NCBI GenBank assembly: GCA_947628725.1
Contig: CANRAQ010000017.1
Span: 1-16,770 of the forward strand
DNA length: 16,770 nt
Direction of reading: 5' to 3'
From: an uncultured Bacilli bacterium
GTDB taxonomy: Bacteria > Bacillota_I > Bacilli_A > RF39 > UBA660
Shown: positions 1-6,190 of the stretch, piece by piece
Layout of the letters: every line of letters begins with the position of its first letter
Position numbering within the stretch: the stretch's first letter is position 1
Position numbers and translations under genes: made by a program
Notes under the pieces: model-generated
What the model was told of the DNA's origin: nothing
Seen by the model: the letters and a program-made list of their open reading frames with translations, nothing else
Databases searched by the model: none

Positions 1-327
1 TTTATGTATTTCTTTTATTTTTTCTTCTATTTTTTTACCATATTCTATAGATTCATCATAGACAAATTCTAGATTTGGTATTTGTCTTAAGTCTATTCTA
101 TCCATTAATTCTTTTCTAATAAAACCTTTAGCACTTTTAAGTGCTTTTAAAGTTTCTATTTTATCTCCTAAAGTTGTAAAATAAACTTTAGCATAACTTA
201 AGTCACTTGTTGTATCTACAGCAGTGATTGTAACAAACTTTATATTTGGATTTTTTACTTCATTAAATATTATATAACTTATTTGTTCTTGTAAGTTATC
301 ATTTATTCTTTCAATTTTTATAGACAT
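1..327 (-). CDS. rbfA: Ribosome-binding factor A (3' end cut by window edge)
   Basis: The minus strand is open from the ATG at 327 to the window edge, giving the first 109 residues (start MSIKIERINDNL). The sequence shows the KH-like RbfA fold: an N-terminal helix, then the strand VKNPNIKFVTITAV, a KVYFTTLGD strand, and the late motif LRQIPNLEFVYDESIEYG that is characteristic of the family. RbfA proteins are about 115-125 residues, so only a short C-terminal tail is missing. RbfA binds the 30S subunit and helps mature the 16S rRNA 5' end. The start codon overlaps the infB stop by one base (TAATG), so translation is probably coupled to infB, the standard gene order. Confidence 0.93.
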   Translation of the reverse strand, partial: MSIKIERINDNLQEQISYIIFNEVKNPNIKFVTITAVDTTSDLSYAKVYFTTLGDKIETLKALKSAKGFIRKELMDRIDLRQIPNLEFVYDESIEYGKKIEEKIKEIHK

Positions 328-2420
328 TATTTTTTCTCTACCATTTCGTATGCTTCTATAATATCTCCAACTTTTATATCGTTAAAGTTTGTAACAGTTA
401 TACCACATTCTAATCCTTTTTTTACCTCTTTTACTTGGTCTTTTTCTCTTTGAATAGAATTAATTTCACCATCATATACTACTGCACTATCTCTTAATAC
501 ACGAACTTTAGAGTTAGATTTTATTACACCATCTAACACATAACTTCCTGCTATAGTACCAACTTTTGAAAATTTAAATAATTGTCTTACTTCTGCATTT
601 CCAATTACTTTTTCTTCATATACTGGGTCTAGCATACCCTTCATAGCAGCTTCCATATCTTCAACTGCTTTATAGATTATATCGTATAATCTTATTTCAA
701 CACCTTGTTCTTTAGCATAATCTCTTATAGAATTATTTGGTCTTATGTTAAATCCTATTATAATAGCATTTGAAGCGTTTGCTAAAACTATATCGGATTC
801 TGTTATTGCTCCTACACTACTTCTTAGTACTTTAACTTTAACACCTTCAACTTCTATTTTTTCTAAAGAATTTTTAACTGCTTCTGCACTACCATTTACA
901 TCAGCTTTTACAATGATATTTATTTCTTTTATTCCCTCTTGTATTTTAGAAAATATATCTTCAAGAGAAACTGTACCTTTAGAATTTTGTTTTAAATGTT
1001 GTTCTGACTTTCTTGCTTCACCAATGCTGCGAGCCTGTTTTTCAGTTTCAAATGCCATAAATTTATCTCCTGCACTTGGAGTATCATTAAGTCCTGTTAT
1101 TTCAACTGGTTGACTAGGATAAGCTTCTGTTATTTCTTCACCTTTATCATTTTTTAGTGTTCTTATTTTACCATAAGTTGTTCCAACAACTACAGGATCA
1201 CCTAATCTTAATGTACCATTTTGTACTAATACTGTGACTATTGATCCTACATGCTTATCTAATCTTGATTCTACTACACTACCACTTGCATATCTAGATG
1301 GATTAGCTCTATAATTTTGCATTTCGGCAACAAGTAATATATTATCTAAAAGTTCTTCTATACCTGTTCCATTTTTTGCACTAATGTTAGTATATATAGT
1401 ATCTCCACCCCATGCATCAGGTGTAAGTCCGTATTCGGCAAGTTCTGTCATGACTTTTTCTACATTTGCGCCAGGTTTATCTATTTTATTTATAGCAACT
1501 AAAATAGGTACTCCAGCAGCTTTAGCATGATCTATAGCCTCTTTTGTCTGAGGCATTACTCCATCATCTGCAGCAACAATTATTATTACTATATCAGTAA
1601 TAGATGCTCCACGAGCCCTCATTTCAGTAAATGCAGCATGTCCTGGAGTATCTATAAAAGTTATTTCTTCACCTTTTACTTTAACTTGATATGCACTAAT
1701 CGCTTGAGTTATACCTCCAGCCTCTCCTAATGCTACATTAGTTTTTCTTATAGTATCTAATAATGTTGTCTTACCATGATCTACATGTCCCATTATAGTT
1801 ACTACAGCAGGTCTTTTTACTAAATTTTCTTCTTTATCGTTAACTACAAAATCTTCAAATTTAGTTTCATCTATTATTTGTTGTCTTTGTAATTTTTTAC
1901 CATATTCATTTACTAGTAATTCAGCATTATCAAAATCAACTTTATTATTTACAGTTGCAAGTATACCAAGAATAAATAATTTTTTTATTAATTCATTAGG
2001 TTGTACTGATAATGCCTTTGCTAAATCTGATATAGTCATTCCATCTTTATAAGTTATAATATTTTCATCTACTATAGGACTATTACTAATAAGTTTTTCC
2101 TTATTTTTGTACATTTCCTTTTTCTTTTTAGCAAGTTCTTTTTTACTTACTCTATTTTTATTTAATGTGTTTACTTGTTTCTTTTGCATAGAACTATTTG
2201 AAGAATTTTCTTTCTTTTTATTTTCTTTCTCAATTAATTCTTCTTCATATATAAGTTCTTCATCTTCATCTGCTACTATTGAGTTATCAAGTTCTGTTAT
2301 TGCTTCCTCATCTAACTCATCTGTTTCATCAGTAACTGGTATATTTAATTTTTTACATAAATTTAATATCTCAACTACTGTTTTATTAACATCTTCCGCA
2401 TATTCTAATACGCTCATCAT
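327..2420 (-). CDS. infB: Translation initiation factor IF-2
   Basis: IF-2 is the GTPase that places initiator fMet-tRNA on the 30S subunit and promotes subunit joining. The protein is about 697 residues. After an acidic and then lysine-rich N-terminal stretch there is an IF2_N domain (MTISDLAKALSVQPNELIKKL, about residues 125-175), then the G domain: G1 GHVDHGKTT near 209, switch I GGITQAISAYQV (variant of the common TQHIGAY), G3 DTPGH near 257, G4 NKID near 310, G5 SAKNG. Domain II and the C-terminal fMet-tRNA-binding part follow. I chose the ATG at 2420 because AGAGGTG lies 6 bases upstream; the in-frame GTG at 2429 is part of that ribosome site. An ATG at 2417 is also possible. It lies 15 bases after the deaminase gene and overlaps rbfA by one base. 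Confidence 0.97.
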   Translation of the reverse strand: MMSVLEYAEDVNKTVVEILNLCKKLNIPVTDETDELDEEAITELDNSIVADEDEELIYEEELIEKENKKKENSSNSSMQKKQVNTLNKNRVSKKELAKKKKEMYKNKEKLISNSPIVDENIITYKDGMTISDLAKALSVQPNELIKKLFILGILATVNNKVDFDNAELLVNEYGKKLQRQQIIDETKFEDFVVNDKEENLVKRPAVVTIMGHVDHGKTTLLDTIRKTNVALGEAGGITQAISAYQVKVKGEEITFIDTPGHAAFTEMRARGASITDIVIIIVAADDGVMPQTKEAIDHAKAAGVPILVAINKIDKPGANVEKVMTELAEYGLTPDAWGGDTIYTNISAKNGTGIEELLDNILLVAEMQNYRANPSRYASGSVVESRLDKHVGSIVTVLVQNGTLRLGDPVVVGTTYGKIRTLKNDKGEEITEAYPSQPVEITGLNDTPSAGDKFMAFETEKQARSIGEARKSEQHLKQNSKGTVSLEDIFSKIQEGIKEINIIVKADVNGSAEAVKNSLEKIEVEGVKVKVLRSSVGAITESDIVLANASNAIIIGFNIRPNNSIRDYAKEQGVEIRLYDIIYKAVEDMEAAMKGMLDPVYEEKVIGNAEVRQLFKFSKVGTIAGSYVLDGVIKSNSKVRVLRDSAVVYDGEINSIQREKDQVKEVKKGLECGITVTNFNDIKVGDIIEAYEMVEKK

Positions 2421-2435
2421 AAGTAACACCTCTTT

Positions 2436-2861
2436 CTATATTTTTCTAAAATTAACTCCTGCCTCCATTAAAAATTGTCTTGATAGTTCATCATTATAAT
2501 CTTTATCATATACTATTTCATTTATTCCTGAACTGACAAGTAATTTTGAACATATATGGCAAGGAAAAGTTGTTATGTATGCTATTGAACCATCTAGAGA
2601 TATTCCATTTCTTGCAGCCTCACTTACAGCAAGTTGTTCTGCACATATAGCTCTACAAACTTCTCTTCTTTCTCCATGTGGTATATTTAATTTTTCTCTT
2701 ATGCATCCCATTTCTGCACAATCGTTAATACCACCTACCATATTGTTATAACCTTGAGCAACAATTTTTCCATTTTTTACTATAACTGCACCAACTTTTG
2801 CTCTTAGGCATGAAGATTTGCTTGCTTGCTCATATGCTTGTTTCATATAAAATTCATCCAT
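2436..2861 (-). CDS. dCMP/cytidine deaminase family protein, Cys-Ala-Glu variant
   Basis: A 141-residue zinc-dependent deaminase of the dCMP deaminase (ComEB-like) family. The zinc and catalytic motifs are visible: Cys73-Ala-Glu75 and Pro100-Cys-x-x-Cys104. The usual dCMP deaminase motif has His where Cys73 stands; a Cys there is typical of cytidine deaminases. Extra cysteines at 48, 53 and 69 (in the region DCAEMGCIREKLN and REVC) could form a second, structural zinc site, as in some phage-type dCMP deaminases. The start has AGGTG four bases upstream, partly in the end of the preceding gene. It is the second of two tandem deaminase genes in the nusA-infB operon. Substrate (dCMP, cytidine or other) cannot be fixed from the sequence; the family is clear. 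Confidence 0.85.
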   Translation of the reverse strand: MDEFYMKQAYEQASKSSCLRAKVGAVIVKNGKIVAQGYNNMVGGINDCAEMGCIREKLNIPHGERREVCRAICAEQLAVSEAARNGISLDGSIAYITTFPCHICSKLLVSSGINEIVYDKDYNDELSRQFLMEAGVNFRKI

Positions 2862-2868
2862 AATTCAC

Positions 2869-3348
2869 CTATAAATTTATTTTAATTTCTTTATTGTTTT
2901 CTTCATATTTTTTATATTTTATATTGCATGTATCAAGCATATATTTAGCAGCCAAATTTTCTTTTGTACCTTCATACTTATCACTTAAGTAAACTATGTT
3001 ATCAATTCCAGATTGAATTATTATTTTAGCACATTCGTTACAAGGGAATAATGTAACATATAATGTACATCCTTTAACACTATTTTTAGAATTTAATATT
3101 GCATTAAGTTCTGAATGACATACATAGGGATATTTAGTATCTAAATATTCTCCTTCTCTATCCCATTTCATATCTTTATCATCATCAAATCCTATAGGTG
3201 CGCCATTATATCCAACAGATACTATCTTATTATCTTTATCTACTATGCATGCACCTACCTGAGTGTTAGGATCTTTACTTCTCATTGCTGATAATAATGC
3301 AATTCCCATAAAATATTCATCCCATGTCAAATAATCTTTTCTTTTCAT
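2869..3348 (-). CDS. Deoxycytidylate (dCMP) deaminase
   Basis: A 159-residue dCMP deaminase, converting dCMP to dUMP for thymidylate synthesis. It shows the stretches RSKDPNTQVGACIVD, YNGAPIGF and LDTKYPYVCH that are shared with the well-known eukaryotic DCTD enzymes, the catalytic His78-Ser-Glu80 (Ser in place of the common Ala) and Pro102-Cys-x-x-Cys106, followed by IIQSGIDNIVYLSDKY. The start codon overlaps the rnpM stop (TAATG) and GGTG lies four to five bases upstream. It differs clearly from its downstream neighbour, which has the Cys-Ala-Glu motif and a cysteine-rich insert, so the two are diverged paralogues rather than a recent duplication. Confidence 0.92.
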   Translation of the reverse strand: MKRKDYLTWDEYFMGIALLSAMRSKDPNTQVGACIVDKDNKIVSVGYNGAPIGFDDDKDMKWDREGEYLDTKYPYVCHSELNAILNSKNSVKGCTLYVTLFPCNECAKIIIQSGIDNIVYLSDKYEGTKENLAAKYMLDTCNIKYKKYEENNKEIKINL

Positions 3349-3605
3349 TAAACACCAACTTTACTTCTTAATTCATCGTATATATCATCTGGTACTTCAA
3401 TTTCTAATTTTTTATTTAATATTTTAGTTTTTTGTGCTTTATTTATAACTTCTGTATCTTTCTTTAAATATGCACCTTTTCCATTAACTTTACCTGTTAA
3501 ATCTACTACTATATTTTTTTCAGGAGTTCTAACAACTCTAATTAAATCTCTTTTTTCTAATTTTTCACCTGTTATAACACAAGTTCTCATAGGTATCTTC
3601 TTCAT
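3348..3605 (-). CDS. rnpM: RNase P modulator RnpM (YlxR family)
   Basis: An 85-residue YlxR-family protein. The family signature is clear: near the N-terminus RTCVITGEKLEKRDLIRVVR, then a GKGAYL motif (commonly GRGAYL) near residue 43. YlxR proteins bind RNA; in B. subtilis the protein was shown to modulate RNase P and renamed RnpM. It sits between nusA and infB, its conserved location. The start ATG has AGGTG four bases upstream, and that ribosome site overlaps the nusA stop codon. Length matches the family (about 85-100). Confidence 0.93.
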   Translation of the reverse strand: MKKIPMRTCVITGEKLEKRDLIRVVRTPEKNIVVDLTGKVNGKGAYLKKDTEVINKAQKTKILNKKLEIEVPDDIYDELRSKVGV

Positions 3606-3612
3606 AATCCAC

Positions 3613-4797
3613 CTATTCCAAAATACTTATACCTGATTCACGTACTTGTTCAAGTGTTTTAATTTCTAGATTATAATGAGTTAAACGACTAGCTAATTTA
3701 ACATTTATACCTTTTTTACCAATAGCTAAACTTAAATTTTTATCGTCAACTACTACCATAGTTTCTTTAGTTTTTTCATCTAAAATATATATTCTTAAAT
3801 CTTTAGCTGGTGATAAAGCGTTTTGTATAAACTCAACTGGATCTTTAGAATATTTTACTATATCTATTTTTTCTCCACCAAGTTCATTTAGAATATTAGC
3901 AATTCTTGTTCCTCTTTCTCCTATACATGCACCTATTGGATCTACATTACTATTTTCTGAATAAACAGCAATTTTAGTTCTATTTCCTGCTTCACGCGCT
4001 ACACTATAAATAAGTACAGTACCATCACTTATTTCAGGTATTTCTAATTCAAATAATCTTTTTATAAATCCATAATGTTTACGAGTTAAAAGTATTAAAG
4101 CTCCTTTTGAATTAATATCAACTTTATTTATATATACTTTTATATTAGAACCCATCTTGATAGTTTCTCCTGGAATAATTTCACTTTTTGGAAGTAATCC
4201 TTGAGTTTTACCTAAATCTATATAATAGTTTTTCTCATCTTCCATCTCAACAGTTCCACTCATTAATTCATCTTGTTTTTCACCAAATTCATTTGCGATA
4301 TTATTTCTTTCTGCTTCTCTTACTTTTTGTATTATTACTTGTTTTGCAGTAGCAGCAGCTACACGGCCAAATTTTTGAGGTGATACTTCTTCTTCTATAG
4401 TTTCACCTACTTTAATATCTGGATCTATTTTTTTAGCATCTTCTAAAGTAATATGAATCTTATCATTGAATACAAATGGTTTATATCTTAATTCTTCTGG
4501 TAAATCCTCTAATTCTTCATCCTCTAACTGTTCATCTGTTAAAATTTCTTCATCTGCTATAGGTATATTATCCTCATCTAAAGATTCTTTATGCTTTTTA
4601 TCTAAAACTACTGTTTTATATGAGAATAATTTAAACCCATAATTATCTTTATCAACCTCTACTCTTACATTAGATAACCCTGAATGTTTCTTATATGCAC
4701 TTGTAAGCGCTAAAACCATTGCATCGAATATATAATCTTTATCCATTCCGCGTTCTTCAAGTAATTCTAATGCTTTACTAAATTCGTTTGTGTTCAT
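3613..4797 (-). CDS. nusA: Transcription termination/antitermination factor NusA
   Basis: NusA binds RNA polymerase and affects pausing and termination. The 394-residue protein has an N-terminal polymerase-binding domain (about 1-155, ending FGRVAAATAKQVIIQKVREAE-like), an S1 domain (about 178-245), KH1 (about 258-325, VDPIGACIGERGTRI, ELGGEKIDIV) and KH2 (about 330-390, LSLAIGKKGINVKLASRLT). It has the short Bacillota form without acidic repeats at the C-terminus. Unusual is an acidic insert at about residues 67-113 inside the N-terminal domain. I chose the ATG at 4797 (MNTNEFSKAL), with AAGGGATG upstream; an in-frame ATG at 4830 lies inside rimP and lacks a good site. Only one base separates the start from the rimP stop. 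Confidence 0.96.
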   Translation of the reverse strand: MNTNEFSKALELLEERGMDKDYIFDAMVLALTSAYKKHSGLSNVRVEVDKDNYGFKLFSYKTVVLDKKHKESLDEDNIPIADEEILTDEQLEDEELEDLPEELRYKPFVFNDKIHITLEDAKKIDPDIKVGETIEEEVSPQKFGRVAAATAKQVIIQKVREAERNNIANEFGEKQDELMSGTVEMEDEKNYYIDLGKTQGLLPKSEIIPGETIKMGSNIKVYINKVDINSKGALILLTRKHYGFIKRLFELEIPEISDGTVLIYSVAREAGNRTKIAVYSENSNVDPIGACIGERGTRIANILNELGGEKIDIVKYSKDPVEFIQNALSPAKDLRIYILDEKTKETMVVVDDKNLSLAIGKKGINVKLASRLTHYNLEIKTLEQVRESGISILE

Positions 4798-4798
4798 A

Positions 4799-5053
4799 TT
4801 ATTCACATCCCTTCTCTTTTGAACAAACATCTAATATATAACTATCCTCTATGAAATCAACTGAATCTAATATAGGATCTATTATATGAGTTACATTTAC
4901 ACAATCTTCTATATCAATTATTCCATTTTTATCGATTACTACTCTAAGAAAATAATTTCCATCTTCTTTTACATATAGAACATCATCTAAAATATATCCT
5001 TTACTACATATAGGATTTTCTATTAATTCTTTTACTTTGCCTACAATATCCAT
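4799..5053 (-). CDS. rimP: Ribosome maturation factor RimP, N-terminal domain only
   Basis: An 84-residue protein matching the N-terminal domain of RimP: an initial helix, ILDDVLYVKEDGNYFLRVVI, DKNGIIDIEDCVNVTHIIDPILD, and SYILDVCSKEKG, which corresponds to the YxLEVSSPGxxRPL strand at the domain border. RimP proteins are normally about 140-160 residues with a C-terminal SH3-like domain; here the frame stops (TAA) directly before the nusA start, so no room remains for it. No frame shift explains this because nusA starts two bases later. The start has TTGGAGG seven bases upstream. Position at the head of the nusA operon supports the call. Domain loss may mean a reduced role in 30S assembly. 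Confidence 0.85.
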   Translation of the reverse strand: MDIVGKVKELIENPICSKGYILDDVLYVKEDGNYFLRVVIDKNGIIDIEDCVNVTHIIDPILDSVDFIEDSYILDVCSKEKGCE

Positions 5054-5073
5054 AATACCTCCAACTAATTTAA

Positions 5074-5097
5074 AGAGTGGGTTTTTTTACCCACTCT
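5074..5097 (-). terminator. Leader hairpin, probable attenuator of the rimP-nusA operon
   Basis: A perfect 9-bp inverted repeat (AGAGTGGGT / ACCCACTCT) with a six-base A loop in the transcript lies between the operon promoter and the rimP ribosome site. It is followed by UUUAAAUUAG, a weak interrupted U tract, which is the profile of a factor-aided intrinsic terminator. On the plus strand no T run follows, so it is not a terminator for the divergent gene. That it attenuates this operon is inferred. Confidence 0.6.
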
Positions 5098-5125
5098 CGA
5101 ATGTCATAAAAATTCAAGCAATATA

Positions 5126-5154
5126 ATTATAACATAATTTTTTTGTTTTTGAAA
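5126..5154 (-). promoter_or_regulatory. Promoter of the rimP-nusA-infB operon
   Basis: Minus strand: a perfect TATAAT at 5131-5126 preceded by TGT (extended -10) and, 17 bases upstream, a weak -35 TTTCAA at 5154-5149. The expected transcript start near 5119 gives a leader of about 65 bases that includes the hairpin at 5097-5074. Confidence 0.6.
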
Positions 5155-5161
5155 CTTTTTT

Positions 5162-5190
5162 TATATTTTTAGTAAATTTTTTGATATAAT
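5162..5190 (+). promoter_or_regulatory. Promoter of the CPBP protease gene
   Basis: TATAAT at 5185-5190 with TGA directly before it (extended -10); the -35 region has no good match (TATATT at 17-base spacing). The start codon follows 22 bases after the -10. It is divergent from the rimP promoter in the same 158-base spacer. Confidence 0.55.
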
Positions 5191-5211
5191 AATTAATAGT
5201 ATGGAGGTTAT

Positions 5212-5919
5212 ATGAGTAAAGATAATAGAAAAAATCTAGTAAATATTTTAACAGGTTTTGGAGTTATATTATTTTATTTAATTGCAACTTCTTTTCCTGA
5301 ATCTTTATTAATGCTTTTTAATATAGATTATTCTAATCTTAGTTTAGCATTTAAATCTATATATTTAATATTGTATGAAGCATTAATAACACTTGTAATA
5401 ATATATGTATATAGGAAAGATGTTATACCTAATTTTAAAGATTTTATTAAAAATAATATTAAATACTTTAAAAAATATATTAAATATTGGTTTATTATGT
5501 TAGGTCTTATGATGCTTAGCAATCTAATAATAATAAATTTTACTTCTACTGATGTATCTAATAATCAACAAATAATAGTTGATACACTTAAATATGCACC
5601 TATTTATACTTTCATAGTAAGTGTATTAATTGCGCCTATATTAGAAGAATTAGTATTTAGATTATCATTTAGAAAAATTATAAGTAAAAATAATATACTT
5701 TATATAATTATTTCTGGATTAATATTTGGCTCAATGCATGTAATAGGAGACTTTAATTCCATAATTGATTTATTATTCATTATCCCTTACAGTATTCCAG
5801 GATTCATATTTGCATATATCTATTCTAAATCTAATAATATATGTATTTCAATGAGTATACATTTTATCCATAATGGTATAATGATGTCATTACAAATATT
5901 ATTGATGTTACTCTTATAA
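5212..5919 (+). CDS. CPBP family intramembrane glutamic protease
   Basis: A 235-residue, very hydrophobic protein of the CPBP (Abi/CAAX protease, Rce1-related) family. The family motifs are in order: Glu145-Glu146-x-x-x-Arg150 (EELVFR), Phe172-Gly-x-x-His176 (FGSMH) and His217-x-x-x-Asn221 (HFIHN), each inside or next to predicted membrane helices. Earlier helices are at about 11-25, 50-67, 93-110 and 131-148, so the active site is within the membrane. Bacterial members have been tied to bacteriocin immunity, peptide processing and signalling; the substrate here is unknown. The ATG has GGAGG five bases upstream, its own promoter and a terminator. It is the only full plus-strand gene in the window. 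Confidence 0.9.
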   Translation: MSKDNRKNLVNILTGFGVILFYLIATSFPESLLMLFNIDYSNLSLAFKSIYLILYEALITLVIIYVYRKDVIPNFKDFIKNNIKYFKKYIKYWFIMLGLMMLSNLIIINFTSTDVSNNQQIIVDTLKYAPIYTFIVSVLIAPILEELVFRLSFRKIISKNNILYIIISGLIFGSMHVIGDFNSIIDLLFIIPYSIPGFIFAYIYSKSNNICISMSIHFIHNGIMMSLQILLMLLL

Positions 5920-5959
5920 AAAATAAAGGCTATTAAAATAAATTAATAGCCCTTTTTTT
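5920..5959. terminator. Bidirectional intrinsic terminator
   Basis: A 9-bp perfect stem (GGCTATTAA 5928-5936 with TTAATAGCC 5943-5951) and a six-base loop. On the plus strand it is followed by C and seven T, ending the CPBP protease transcript; on the minus strand it is followed by TTTATTTTTT, ending the queA-recD2 transcript after the 51-residue protein gene. It separates two convergent transcripts. Confidence 0.9.
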
Positions 5960-5969
5960 AGGTATAAAC

Positions 5970-6125
5970 CTATTCCATCATATCGTCTAGTTTTTTATTA
6001 ACAGATTTCATAGCTTCGTTAGCTATATCCTCTATTTTTTGCATTACTGGCTCACTATATTTTTGGTATGCAAGTACTGCACCTGCACCTATTGCCATAA
6101 GCATTATTGGCTTTGCAAATTTCAT
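5970..6125 (-). CDS. Small single-span membrane protein, 51 residues
   Basis: I do not recognise the family. The frame runs from the ATG at 6125 (GAGGTG six bases upstream, a strong site) to TAG at 5970. Residues 5-20 (PIMLMAIGAGAVLAY) form a short glycine/alanine-rich membrane segment after a basic start (MKFAK); residues 24-51 look like a charged amphipathic helix ending KKLDDMME. The N-terminus may also act as a signal anchor. It is the last gene of the queA-miaA-recD2 transcript, directly before the shared terminator. Coding status rests on the ribosome site, the clean frame and the position. Confidence 0.7.
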   Translation of the reverse strand: MKFAKPIMLMAIGAGAVLAYQKYSEPVMQKIEDIANEAMKSVNKKLDDMME

Positions 6126-6138
6126 ATTATCACCTCAC

Positions 6139-6164
6139 TAGAAATATGATCGTATATATTTCTA
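6139..6164. repeat. 9-bp inverted repeat before the small membrane protein gene
   Basis: TAGAAATAT (6139-6147) and ATATTTCTA (6156-6164) are perfect inverted copies separated by eight bases. The minus-strand copy ends one base before the GAGGTG ribosome site of the 51-residue gene, so a hairpin or operator could affect its expression. The sequence is all A/T-rich, so chance is not excluded. Confidence 0.35.
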
Positions 6165-6190
6165 TATACATTTTTATTTTTTTTCATTTT

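Noticed and set aside
745..1113. Plus-strand ORF of 122 codons inside infB
   Set aside because: Antisense shadow of the IF-2 G domain and domain II; composition is a mirror of the real gene and no ribosome site is present. The same holds for plus-strand frames at 2107-2499, 7044-7445, 9381-9620, 13559-13789 and 14730-15002.
4798..4830. NusA start at 4830
   Set aside because: It lies within rimP, has no ribosome site, and adds 11 residues not typical of NusA; the ATG at 4797 has AAGGGATG upstream.
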